DNA of 64,000 bases from Lachnospiraceae bacterium (lineage in GTDB: Bacteria > Bacillota > Clostridia > Lachnospirales > Lachnospiraceae). Each line of letters starts with the position of its first letter. Position 1 is the first letter of the stretch. The stretch covers positions 34,925-98,924 of the forward strand of contig JAFZZY010000028.1 of the NCBI GenBank assembly GCA_017615545.1, written 5' to 3'. This document shows positions 9,265-20,901 of the stretch, in pieces. The notes beneath the pieces are model-generated. The model saw only the letters and a list, made by a program, of their open reading frames with translations, ran no database searches and was not told where the DNA came from. A program made the translations under genes and the position numbers.

Positions 9265-10617
9265 TCAAGTGAACCGAATGAATAGGTATACTGTCGAAAT
9301 GATCAAAACGATGATCGTTGCAGGAACCAGTTTCCTGCAGTACCGCCCCCAACGGATCGGGTAGCCGTTCTTCACCGATACGGCGGTTCCGACTACGTTT
9401 GCGGAGGCTCCGATCGGCGTTGCGCTTCCGCCGATGTCCGTTCCGATGGCCAATGTCCAGGCCAGCGTAGCGACCGGTATCCCGGACGCCTCGGACAGGT
9501 TTTTGATGACCGGCACCATCGTCGCCGCAAACGGGATATTGTCCACGAAAGCACTTGCGATCGCAGATACCCACATAATGATGACGATCATGAGCCGTAT
9601 GTTACCGCCGCTGATATTCTCGATAAAACGGGCGATCTGCTCCAGGATCTGCGTTTCTTCCAGACCGCTGACGACGACAAACAGGCCTGTGAAGAACAGC
9701 AACGTCTTGTAATCGACCTTCTTAAGCAAACGAAGCGCGTATTTGCCGGATGCCAGCAGGGTAATGCCGCCGATCACCAGACCGATGGTCGCGACCGTAA
9801 GGTGCGTCATGGAATGCGTGATCAAAAGCACGACCGCGCAGCCGAAGATGATACTGCTGATCACAAATCCTTTTTTATCCCGGATCGCTTCCGATGGTTT
9901 CGGAAGGTCCGCCAGGTTGACTTTCGCGCCCTGCCCTGCGCTCAGTTCCTTACGGAACGCGAAGTACAGGAAGATCACGGATACGATGAGGCTGATGCCC
10001 GCCACCAGGCCGGTGTTGGACAGAAAGTCAAAGAAAGAAAAGCCCAAAGATGTGCCGATGATGATGTTCGGCGGATCTCCGCACATCGTGGCGCTGCCGC
10101 CTAAGTTCGCGCAAAAGATCTCTGCGAGGATCATCGGGACCGGATGGAATTTCAGCAGTTTCGCCAGTTCGACCGTCACGGCGGCGAGGAACATGATGAC
10201 CGTGATACTGTCGATAAACATGGACAGCACGGCCGCCATGATGGTGAATGTAATGAAGATCGGAACCGTCCTGCATTTTACGAGGAAGGCGATCTTCATG
10301 CACAGCCAGCGAAAGAAGCCGGAACGCGCCATGCCTTCGACCATCAGCATCATGCCCGCGATGAACAGGATCGTGGCCCAGTTGATGCCTGCGCTCTCGC
10401 TCTCCTCGACCTGATACCAGAAATCCCGCTTGAAAAAGTCCCCGAAGGCGAGCGTCCTCAGTATGGCCGCGCCGTCCTGCAAACATAATCCGAAGGTGAG
10501 GACGAGCATCAGCAAAGCGCTGCCGAGCGCCACATAATGTCTTTCGATTTTATCCAGAATGATCATGACGAACATTCCGAGAAATATAAGAACCGCAAAA
10601 ATCTGCGCTATGATCAT
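9265..10617 (-). CDS. NhaD/ArsB-type ion transporter (IT superfamily)
   Basis: The 450-residue membrane protein has about 11-12 predicted helices. It carries two repeats of the family signature: SATMCGDPPNIIIGTSLG (about residue 175) and, in the second half, FVDNIPFAATMVPVI and GGSATPIGASANVVG. These hairpin motifs are shared by ArsB, NhaD and the divalent anion/sodium symporters. The ion (Na+/H+, arsenite or an organic anion) cannot be decided from sequence. There is no arsenic operon gene nearby, so an Na+/H+ antiporter or anion carrier is more likely than arsenite export. It is transcribed together with the kinase-like gene. Confidence 0.85.
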   Translation of the reverse strand: MIIAQIFAVLIFLGMFVMIILDKIERHYVALGSALLMLVLTFGLCLQDGAAILRTLAFGDFFKRDFWYQVEESESAGINWATILFIAGMMLMVEGMARSGFFRWLCMKIAFLVKCRTVPIFITFTIMAAVLSMFIDSITVIMFLAAVTVELAKLLKFHPVPMILAEIFCANLGGSATMCGDPPNIIIGTSLGFSFFDFLSNTGLVAGISLIVSVIFLYFAFRKELSAGQGAKVNLADLPKPSEAIRDKKGFVISSIIFGCAVVLLITHSMTHLTVATIGLVIGGITLLASGKYALRLLKKVDYKTLLFFTGLFVVVSGLEETQILEQIARFIENISGGNIRLMIVIIMWVSAIASAFVDNIPFAATMVPVIKNLSEASGIPVATLAWTLAIGTDIGGSATPIGASANVVGTAVSVKNGYPIRWGRYCRKLVPATIIVLIISTVYLFIRFT

Positions 10618-10725
10618 AGGTATGCCTCTTGTTTATTTAATAAAAAACAGGAGTGATTATAGCACAGTCAGTGAAGCGTGTCAACGCAATCCGTCTGTCC
10701 CTTTTCGGTAATATTTTATGCAAAA

Positions 10726-10768
10726 CGGAGCTGCCGTACAGTGACTGGTCACAGATACGGCAGCTCCG
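10726..10768 (-). terminator. Terminator after divIC
   Basis: A 13-bp perfect inverted repeat (CGGAGCTGCCGTA / TACGGCAGCTCCG) with a 17-base loop is followed on the minus strand by TTTTGC. It lies about 60 bases past the divIC stop. Confidence 0.85.
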
Positions 10769-10828
10769 AAAAGGTTTTCTCGTTGATCTATCATAGCGCA
10801 CGTCCCGTTTCCATGCGTATAATATACT

Positions 10829-11185
10829 TTATTCAGCAGGTGCGCTCTCGGTCGGCGGATCGATCCACTCTTTCTCTTTACCTTCGCGGATGATCACCTC
10901 GTCATCATAAACGAGACCGAACTTCTCGCGCGCCTTATCCTCCACAAACTGAGGAGAATTTACGTAATTCTCGTAATCCAGGATCTCCAGGCGGCGCATC
11001 TCCTCTTTCTGGATCTGCATCTCGAGTTCTCGGATACGTTCGTCCTGTACCGAAGATTTGTGCAAAAGGTTGTCTCTCTGCGAGATCAATGCTACGGATA
11101 GGATCACGGCTACCATAGCAACGATCAGAAGCGGCAACTTTCGCACCCCGGTCCTCTTATGGCGCTTACGGCGTTTTCCGGCCAT
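10829..11185 (-). CDS. divIC: Septum formation initiator, DivIC/FtsB family
   Basis: The start is the ATG at 11185 (MAGKRRKRHKR), which has AGGAGG 9 bases upstream; the longer frame to 11263 has no signal. The 118-residue bitopic protein has a very basic cytoplasmic tail, one membrane helix (LPLLIVAMVAVILSVAL), then a coiled coil (VQDERIRELEMQIQKEEMRRLE). It ends with the DivIC-typical YVNSPQFVEDKAREKFGLVYDDEV segment and an acidic tail. DivIC works with FtsL and DivIB in the divisome. Its place next to rqcP and hup matches the yabO-divIC order known in Firmicutes, but yabP and yabQ are missing. Confidence 0.9.
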   Translation of the reverse strand: MAGKRRKRHKRTGVRKLPLLIVAMVAVILSVALISQRDNLLHKSSVQDERIRELEMQIQKEEMRRLEILDYENYVNSPQFVEDKAREKFGLVYDDEVIIREGKEKEWIDPPTESAPAE

Positions 11186-11406
11186 GGATCCTGTCCTCCT
11201 TTCACAAAATCTACACCGCCGGACACAACATCTAGTTGTTGATCCCGGCAGAAAATACAACACTACACTCTAAGTATAAACGACTGTCTACGCAATTTCA
11301 AGAGCTTTTCCCTAATTTATCACACATTTTGAATTTTAACTGCCCGTCGTTGATCGCAAAACATACTAACTCCCCCCCGCGGCGATGCCCACAGCAAAAC
11401 AAAAAA

Positions 11407-11433
11407 CAGGGCTGCCGCATCGCGACAACCCTG
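11407..11433 (-). terminator. Terminator after hup-rqcP
   Basis: A 12-bp stem (CAGGGCTGCCGC / GCGACAACCCTG, two wobble pairs in RNA) is followed on the minus strand by TTTTTTGTTTT. It separates rqcP from divIC, which therefore needs its own promoter in 11186-11400; none was clear. Confidence 0.85.
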
Positions 11434-11440
11434 CTGTCTA

Positions 11441-11698
11441 TCAAGCTTTCGGTTCTTCGGGAAGCAATCGGAACATTTCCTTTGCATCGTCCTTGCGGAC
11501 CACTTCCGCGACCTCCAAAACCTCGACTTTTACGGTCTTCTGTCCGAACCCGATGGAGATGATGTCGCCGACCTTCACTTCCTGTGAAGCCTTCGCGACC
11601 TTACCGTTAATGCTCACGCGGCCCGCATCGCAGGCTTCGTTCGCAACGGTCCTCCGTTTGATCAGACGGGAAACCTTTAAATATTTGTCCAGTCTCAT
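11441..11698 (-). CDS. rqcP: S4-domain RNA-binding protein RqcP
   Basis: The 85-residue protein is almost entirely one S4 fold: MRLDKYLKVSRLIKRRT, DAGRVSINGK, VKVGDIISIGF. This matches B. subtilis YabO/RqcP, which holds the 50S-peptidyl-tRNA complex during Ala-tailing by RqcH in ribosome-associated quality control. Its ATG overlaps the hup stop by one base (TAATG), which points to coupled translation. The position beside divIC and near mfd/pth is the conserved place for yabO. Confidence 0.92.
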   Translation of the reverse strand: MRLDKYLKVSRLIKRRTVANEACDAGRVSINGKVAKASQEVKVGDIISIGFGQKTVKVEVLEVAEVVRKDDAKEMFRLLPEEPKA

Positions 11699-11973
11699 TA
11701 AGCGTTAAGAGAATCCTTCAAAGCCTTAGCTGCCTTGAACTTAGCTGCTGTAGAAGCTGCGATCTTGATGGTCTCCTTAGTCTTAGGATTGCGGCCGGTT
11801 CTAGCTTCCTTCTTAACTACATCAAATGTACCGAAACCGGGAACAGCTACCTTCTGGCCAGCTACGAGCTCAGCGGTAACAACATCAAATACAGCCTTCA
11901 ATGCCTTCTCAGCATCCTTCTGGGACAATTCGCTCTTTGCTGCAACTGCAGCTACTAATTCTTTCTTATTCAT
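11698..11973 (-). CDS. hup: DNA-binding protein HU
   Basis: The 91-residue product MNKKELVAAVAAKS is a typical HU. It has the dimer core (DAEKALKAVFDVV), the beta-arm start VPGFGTFDVVKKEARTGRNP, where the Pro inserts into DNA, and the terminal AAKFKAAKALKDSLN. The start at 11973 is chosen because GGAGG lies 8 bases upstream; the frame can be read from 12024 but that part overlaps the leader palindrome. It is co-transcribed with rqcP from the promoter at 12034-12062. Confidence 0.96.
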   Translation of the reverse strand: MNKKELVAAVAAKSELSQKDAEKALKAVFDVVTAELVAGQKVAVPGFGTFDVVKKEARTGRNPKTKETIKIAASTAAKFKAAKALKDSLNA

Positions 11974-12001
11974 GGAACATTCCTCCAATTGTTTTTTTGT
12001 A

Positions 12002-12062
12002 CGTGAAAGCTCTTTCACGCCCATACGCCCGTTATTATATCACACATTGCCTGTGTATTCAA
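12002..12062 (-). promoter_or_regulatory. hup promoter with two palindromes
   Basis: On the minus strand TTGAAT (12057-12062) and TATAAT (12034-12039) are 17 bases apart. The spacer holds ACACA-GGCAA-TGTGT, and 15 bases past the -10 box lies a perfect palindrome CGTGAAAG-CT-CTTTCACG (12002-12019). The first could be an operator; the second could be an operator or a leader hairpin just before the HU ribosome site. Confidence 0.65.
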
Positions 12063-12139
12063 GCCTTTCCGTCAAGTTTTATCGTACAAAAACGTTAAAA
12101 AAGCCTTGAAAAGCGGACATTCTGAGGGGTTTTTCCCAC

Positions 12140-13483
12140 TTACTCTGCATCCGTAGGGGCTACTTCCTCGGTTGCCTCCACAGTGGGCTCTTCCGTAGCC
12201 TCTTCGGTTACTTCTTCCGTCGACCCCTCTTCGGTTGCTTCCTCGCCGGTCGTAGCATCTTCGGCAGTTGCTTCCTCAGTAGAAACTTCCTCCGTAGTTG
12301 CTTCCGCGGTGGTAGCCTCGGCAGTGGTAACCTCAGCGGTAGTAACCTCGGCAGTGGTAGCCTCAGCGGTTCCTGCTTCCGTCACTTCCTCAGAGGTAGA
12401 CTCCACAGGTGCCTGTGTCGGGTAGTTGATCGCGGAAACCTTGATGTTTGCGTCAAATACAGAACCCTTTAACTTCAGTTCTTTCGCGGTCTCCAGAAGT
12501 GTTTTGTAGTTCTCATTAAACTTAGCTTCCTTACGGGTCGCGATCTCCTGATCGATCCTGGACTGAGTCGACTCAGCATCATCCTTCGCGCTCAGGTACA
12601 CAGCATAGTAATAATTCTCATCTTCGGTCTTTGCAAACTCACCCTCAGAAAGAGCAGCAACGGCTTTAGCATGCGTGGTATCAACACCGCCGACCGACAT
12701 CGTCGTATCCTTATCGCAAACTACCTTGATCCTGTGCTCAGCATCTTCGGGATCTGTGAAATCTGCCACGATCTGTTCCAGATCGACCTTAGTGATATCT
12801 TTTTCAGCCTTATCGTAAGCATCTCTGAAAGCATTGTATACTGCATCGATGCGAGCTGCTTCATCCGTCTGATCATCCTTATCCTTCGCGATCTGCAAGT
12901 AATATACGCGTGCTACACGGAAAGCTTCACGGTCGACTTCGGGATCATATCCTTCACACAACTGAATATGCGCGCGGTTTGCCAATGCGTTCTGGGTGAT
13001 AAAACGCTCGATCGCTTCGGCGCTGATCTCCGTACCCTCAACGATGTATGCGTGCTCGCCTTCAGTAAATTCCTTTACCTCGTTAGCGATGTTCTCTTTA
13101 TCGGTATCTGTCAAAGTGATGCCATGCTCGTTCGCATAATCGTTCAGCACGTGCGTCTGGTAAACGATACGCAAAACGCCCTGCTTAACAGCATCCCAGT
13201 TGGTCATGTCATCTTCAAACATACCCTTTTGCTTATAGAACTCTTCCAGAGTACCTTTGAATATGTCGAGCGCCTTATACAGGCTGTAATAGTAATCTAG
13301 GGAACTCTGTTCCAGCCGCGTATAGAATAACATCTCATCCAAATAGATGTTCTCATCACCAAACGTAGCAGCGACGGTCGAGGAAAACTCTTTTTTGTCT
13401 ACCTTCGCCCTTGAACATCCGGTCAGCGCGGACAATGTTAATGCAAAAGCCGTTACGATTGCTAATCCCTTTTTAAACCTCAT
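12140..13483 (-). CDS. SurA/PrsA-like foldase lipoprotein with Thr/Glu-rich tail
   Basis: The 447-residue protein has a lipoprotein signal with lipobox LTGC (Cys 23). Residues 30-200 resemble the SurA_N/PrsA-like helical chaperone part. A weak parvulin-like region (about 210-320) follows. Residues from about 360 to the end are a low-complexity tail of Thr, Glu, Ala and Val (TTAEV and EEATEE repeats). A lipid-anchored extracytoplasmic folding factor is the likely role; prolyl isomerase activity is uncertain. In related Clostridia a gene of this kind often follows mfd, as here (87 bases). GAGGAGGAG precedes the ATG. Confidence 0.75.
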   Translation of the reverse strand: MRFKKGLAIVTAFALTLSALTGCSRAKVDKKEFSSTVAATFGDENIYLDEMLFYTRLEQSSLDYYYSLYKALDIFKGTLEEFYKQKGMFEDDMTNWDAVKQGVLRIVYQTHVLNDYANEHGITLTDTDKENIANEVKEFTEGEHAYIVEGTEISAEAIERFITQNALANRAHIQLCEGYDPEVDREAFRVARVYYLQIAKDKDDQTDEAARIDAVYNAFRDAYDKAEKDITKVDLEQIVADFTDPEDAEHRIKVVCDKDTTMSVGGVDTTHAKAVAALSEGEFAKTEDENYYYAVYLSAKDDAESTQSRIDQEIATRKEAKFNENYKTLLETAKELKLKGSVFDANIKVSAINYPTQAPVESTSEEVTEAGTAEATTAEVTTAEVTTAEATTAEATTEEVSTEEATAEDATTGEEATEEGSTEEVTEEATEEPTVEATEEVAPTDAE

Positions 13484-13569
13484 ATTCTCCTCCTCGAGAT
13501 CCTCCCGGATCCCGGTCTATCATAGTCGGTATGCAACGTCTTGCGTCGCATAACCTGTATTATTATATA

Positions 13570-17133
<3,564 letters not shown>

Positions 17134-17142
17134 GCTTCACCT

Positions 17143-17703
17143 CTAACCGTTGTACCGGTTCATCGCCGCCTGCGTGCCCTGCTCCAGGATGAGCTCGATC
17201 GCGCTCGCCGCATCGACCACGCCCTCGCGCACGAGAGGCATCTCGTCGCTCTTAAATTTGGACAGCACATAATCCGCCAGATCCATGCGCGCGGGCTTCT
17301 CTCCGACGCCGACACGGACGCGCACGAACTCCTGCGTGCCTAAATGCAAAATGATATTCTTCATACCGTTGTGGCCGCCCGCGCTGCCTTTTTCACGCAC
17401 GCGGATGCGCCCCAAGTCCAGCGCGATATCATCATAGACCACGATAATATCCGCAGGTGTCACCTTATAAAAGTCGACGAGGGCGCGCACGCTCTCACCG
17501 CTTAGGTTCATATAGGTCAGGGGCTTCGCCAGCAGGACCTTCTGTCCGCCGATCACGCCCTTGCCGAGCATGGCCTTATGCTTCACGGTGTCCATGGCGA
17601 TGTTGTGCTGATACGCCAGGCGGTCCACCACATCAAAGCCCATGTTATGGCGCGTTCCCACATATTTTGTCTCCGGGTTACCCAGTCCGATGATCATATA
17701 CAT
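17143..17703 (-). CDS. pth: Peptidyl-tRNA hydrolase
   Basis: The 186-residue enzyme frees tRNA from peptidyl-tRNAs that drop off the ribosome. It has GLGNPETKYVGTRHNMG with the catalytic His (about residue 20), LAKPLTYMNLSG, the Asp in VVYDDIALDLGRIR, and GSAGGHNGMKNI, all standard for bacterial Pth. Length is normal. It lies directly before mfd on the same strand. Confidence 0.97.
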   Translation of the reverse strand: MYMIIGLGNPETKYVGTRHNMGFDVVDRLAYQHNIAMDTVKHKAMLGKGVIGGQKVLLAKPLTYMNLSGESVRALVDFYKVTPADIIVVYDDIALDLGRIRVREKGSAGGHNGMKNIILHLGTQEFVRVRVGVGEKPARMDLADYVLSKFKSDEMPLVREGVVDAASAIELILEQGTQAAMNRYNG

Positions 17704-17762
17704 TGCTAAACTCCTTATGGCGGGTTTTCCTGCGAAAACCTACCCCTTTTTTAACGCACGAG

Positions 17763-17787
17763 GGAGGCTGCTTATCTTGCAGCCTCC
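17763..17787 (-). terminator. Hairpin after glgD, possible terminator
   Basis: A 9-bp perfect stem (GGAGGCTGC / GCAGCCTCC) with a 7-base loop lies about 45 bases past the glgD stop. There is no clear T run, so termination may be partial or factor-assisted. Confidence 0.5.
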
Positions 17788-17832
17788 TTATGCAAAACTA
17801 TTTACCGTCAGGTCTGCGAAGCAGATCCGACA

Positions 17833-18957
17833 TTACAAACTATATCTTTCGTTCTTCTCAACGACGATCTTGATATCGTTCGGATCGCCGATGTAGGTCG
17901 TGTTCGCGCGGATCGTATCCCGGCTCTCGACGATGCAGTTCTCGATGACGGTATTATCACCGATATAGACATCGTTCAGGATGATCGAGTTTTTGATCAC
18001 GCAGTTATTGCCCACGAAAACCTTCTTAAACAGAACGCTGTTCTCCACCACGCCGTTGATGATGCAACCGCTGGAGACCAGACTGTTGCGCACCGCCGAA
18101 CCGGGGTTGTACTTCGCCGGCGGGTTGTCGTCCACCTTCGAATAGACATCCGGGAACTCGCGGAAGAAATACTTCCGGATCTCCGGCTTCAGGAAATCCA
18201 TGTTCGTGTTGAAGTAGGAACGAACGCTGGAAATGCTGCTCCAGTAGGTGTCGATCTTATACGCGTAGATGTGCTTCAGGTTCTTATAACGGATGAGGAT
18301 GTCGTTTACGAAATCGTAGCGATCCTCGGCCGCGCAGCGCTCGAGCAGCTCGATGAGCTGACGTCTGCGGACAATGTAGATGCCGCAGGAAGCGGTCTTG
18401 TAACTCGGCACCATGGGCTTCTCCTCGAAGTCCAGGATGCGGTTGTCATCCGCCAGACGGACCAGACCGAAACGGGTCAGGTCTTCTTTCTCCGGATCGA
18501 GATCCTTACAAACGACCGTGATGTCCGCCTTCTTCTGGATATGATATTCCAAAACCGCGTTGTAGTCAAGTTTATAGATACCGTCGCCGGATGCGATGAC
18601 TACATAAGGCTCGTGGCTGTTCTTCAGATAGTTCAGGTTCTGGTAGATACTGTCCGCCGTTCCGCGGTACCAGTTTCCGTTATCCATGGTGATCATGGGG
18701 TTGTAGATAAAGAGTCCGCCCTGCTTACGTCCGAAGTTCCACCATTTGGAGGAGTTCAGATGCTCGTTCAGGGAACGGGAGTTGTACTGGGTGATAACGG
18801 CCACCTTATTGATGTGGGAGTTCGTCATGTTACTCAGTGCAAAATCGATGCTCCGATAACTGCCGGCGATGGGCATAGCCGCAACAGCACGCTTCTGCGA
18901 CAGTTCGTTCATGCGCTTATTGTTTCCGCCTGCTAAGATAATACCTATCGCTCTCAT
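17833..18957 (-). CDS. glgD: GlgD subunit of ADP-glucose pyrophosphorylase
   Basis: The 374-residue protein is a nucleotidyltransferase with a left-handed beta-helix C-terminus. Its N-terminal loop is AGGNNKRM instead of the active AGGxGTRL, and the sugar-site sequence is [10 protein letters not shown]. These changes fit GlgD, the non-catalytic or regulatory partner of GlgC in Firmicutes. The ATG overlaps the glgC stop (ATGA), so the two subunits are made together for glycogen synthesis. No glgA, glgB or glgP is in the window. Confidence 0.94.
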   Translation of the reverse strand: MRAIGIILAGGNNKRMNELSQKRAVAAMPIAGSYRSIDFALSNMTNSHINKVAVITQYNSRSLNEHLNSSKWWNFGRKQGGLFIYNPMITMDNGNWYRGTADSIYQNLNYLKNSHEPYVVIASGDGIYKLDYNAVLEYHIQKKADITVVCKDLDPEKEDLTRFGLVRLADDNRILDFEEKPMVPSYKTASCGIYIVRRRQLIELLERCAAEDRYDFVNDILIRYKNLKHIYAYKIDTYWSSISSVRSYFNTNMDFLKPEIRKYFFREFPDVYSKVDDNPPAKYNPGSAVRNSLVSSGCIINGVVENSVLFKKVFVGNNCVIKNSIILNDVYIGDNTVIENCIVESRDTIRANTTYIGDPNDIKIVVEKNERYSL

Positions 18958-20228
18958 ACCCTGCCACCTGCCTTTACAATATAACCGCCGCTCTCCAGAG
19001 CGCCGTCCGGATAGTCTTCGGCAGTCGTCACGCCGGAGATCGCGGTGTTCTTGCCGACGCGAACGCCGTCAGGAACGACGGAATTCTCGCCGATGGTCAC
19101 AAGATCAAATACATAGACCTTCTTATCGAGTTTGCTTTCGGCATACTCGCCGACACCGAGTTCACAGTTCTTTCCGATCACGGTACCCTCGGCGATGATG
19201 CACTTCTCGAGCCGGCTGCCTGCGCCGATCACAGCGCCCTGCATGATGATCGAGTCGCGCACGACCGCGCCCTCTTCGATCACGACGTCCGCACCGATGA
19301 TGGAACTGTAGACCTCGCCATAGATCTCGCTGCCCTCACCGAGAAGCGAACGCTCTACGTGTGCATTGGCCGCGATATACTGCGGGGGCAATGAATCCGT
19401 GCGGGTGTAGATCTTCCAGAATTCTTCATAAAGGTTGAATACCGGCACGATATCGATGAGCTCCATATTGGCTTCCCAATAGGAACCGAGCGTTCCGACA
19501 TCCTTCCAATAACCGTTGTACTCATACGCGAAGATGCGCTCACCGCGCTCGTGGCAGAACGGGATGACATGCTTACCGAAATCGCAGTTCGGCACGTCCT
19601 TCTGTGCGAGCAGTGCCTCACGAAGCAGCGACCACGTGAAGATGTAGATACCCATGGATGCCAGATTGCTGCGCGGGTTCGCGGGCTTCTCCTCGAACTC
19701 ACGGATCCGTCCGTTGTCATCGGTGATGACGATACCGAAGCGGCTCGCCTCGGAAAGCGGAACGGGCATGGTAGCGATGGTAAGGCCTGCGTTGTTCGAC
19801 TTATGGAAATCGAGCATTACCTCATAATCCATCTTATAGATGTGGTCACCCGAGAGGATGAGCACGTAGTCCGGATTATAACTGTCAATGTAATCGATGT
19901 TCTGGTAGATGGCATTGGCCGTACCTGTGTACCACTCACTGTTGGTACTCTTCTCGTACGGAGGCAGGATGGATACACCGCCCACGTTGCGGTCCAGATC
20001 CCACGGAATACCGATGCCGATATGTGTGTTCAGACGAAGCGGCTGATACTGTGTCAGTACGCCGACTGTATCGATGCCCGAATTGATGCAGTTGCTCAAC
20101 GGAAAATCGATGATGCGGTACTTTCCGCCGAATGCCACCGCCGGTTTTGCGACCTTGGAGGTAAGTACTCCGAGGCGGCTTCCCTGTCCCCCTGCGAGAA
20201 GCATAGCGATCATTTCTTTCTTAATCAC
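18954..20228 (-). CDS. glgC: Glucose-1-phosphate adenylyltransferase
   Basis: The 424-residue catalytic subunit makes ADP-glucose from glucose-1-phosphate and ATP for glycogen. It has the intact loop [11 protein letters not shown] (about residue 11), the substrate sites GTANAIYQ and [10 protein letters not shown], and FEEKP, followed by a beta-helix domain with hexapeptide repeats ([15 protein letters not shown] and similar). The start is a GTG at 20228 with GGAG 8 bases upstream. It is the first gene of the glgC-glgD transcript. Confidence 0.96.
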   Translation of the reverse strand: MIKKEMIAMLLAGGQGSRLGVLTSKVAKPAVAFGGKYRIIDFPLSNCINSGIDTVGVLTQYQPLRLNTHIGIGIPWDLDRNVGGVSILPPYEKSTNSEWYTGTANAIYQNIDYIDSYNPDYVLILSGDHIYKMDYEVMLDFHKSNNAGLTIATMPVPLSEASRFGIVITDDNGRIREFEEKPANPRSNLASMGIYIFTWSLLREALLAQKDVPNCDFGKHVIPFCHERGERIFAYEYNGYWKDVGTLGSYWEANMELIDIVPVFNLYEEFWKIYTRTDSLPPQYIAANAHVERSLLGEGSEIYGEVYSSIIGADVVIEEGAVVRDSIIMQGAVIGAGSRLEKCIIAEGTVIGKNCELGVGEYAESKLDKKVYVFDLVTIGENSVVPDGVRVGKNTAISGVTTAEDYPDGALESGGYIVKAGGRV

Positions 20229-20325
20229 AAAATCACTCCTTTTATCTTTATTCTTTGAGGTTCCTCCTCCCCAAAGGTAAAAATGCTTGATCTACGGACA
20301 ATTTTACGTTTTTCTTTGCTCATTC

Positions 20326-20354
20326 ATTATAGCATGTGATCGTGAATTTGTCTA
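20326..20354 (-). promoter_or_regulatory. glgC-glgD promoter
   Basis: TAGACA (20349-20354) and TATAAT (20326-20331) on the minus strand are 17 bases apart, about 100 bases before glgC. The -35 box lies downstream of the GNAT gene's ATG-proximal part, near its stop. Confidence 0.65.
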
Positions 20355-20361
20355 CTTAATT

Positions 20362-20808
20362 CTATGAATTGTACAAAGATTTTTCCATGCGGATGCAGTC
20401 GAAGGTATCCCCGTGGATAACCGTCCGGTCGGTCACAGTGTAACCGAGTTTTTCATAGAATTCCACCGCCACGTCGCGGCTCTCCACGACCGCTTTGGTG
20501 TAGCCCAGTTCGCACAGCCATTTTTCGGCTTCCGTCACGACCTCGCGCCCGAGTTCGTGCCCGCGATACTCCGGCAGCACCACGACCCGGCCGATCATGG
20601 CCGCTCCGTCGCCGACCGGATAGAACCGGCAGGTCGCGACCGGAAAATCGCTGTCCGTCAACACGATATACTTCGTTTCCGGCGTGTCGTGTTCGTCAAA
20701 TTCGCGGCGCAAAGTGATCCCGTGCTGCCGCGCCATCCCCTGGATGCGGACGTAGTATGCGCCCGCCTGCTGCCACGTCTCCGTGGCGCGGATGACCTGA
20801 ATATCCAT
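20362..20808 (-). CDS. GNAT-family N-acetyltransferase
   Basis: The start ATG at 20808 (MDIQVIRATE) follows a GGGAAGAGGAAG ribosome site; the longer frame runs back through the upstream terminator and is rejected. The 148-residue protein has the GNAT acetyl-CoA motif VVLPEYRGHELGREVV, followed by a conserved Glu strand and YEKLGYTV, typical of the ElaA/YjcF-like subgroup. The substrate is unknown. It is the last minus-strand gene before the glycogen genes. Confidence 0.87.
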   Translation of the reverse strand: MDIQVIRATETWQQAGAYYVRIQGMARQHGITLRREFDEHDTPETKYIVLTDSDFPVATCRFYPVGDGAAMIGRVVVLPEYRGHELGREVVTEAEKWLCELGYTKAVVESRDVAVEFYEKLGYTVTDRTVIHGDTFDCIRMEKSLYNS

Positions 20809-20834
20809 CTTCCTCTTCCCCCTTGCAAGAAAAC

Positions 20835-20872
20835 CGCGGACAATGCTTCGCTTGCAGGAAACACTGTCCGCG
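20835..20872 (-). terminator. Terminator of the zinc-ribbon/TIR gene cluster
   Basis: Stem CGCGGACA / TGTCCGCG, with further pairing inside the loop, is followed on the minus strand by GGTTTTCTT. It lies 30 bases past the stop at 20902. Confidence 0.75.
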
Positions 20873-20901
20873 TGTTTATGTCGATCTACTGCCAAACGGC
20901 A

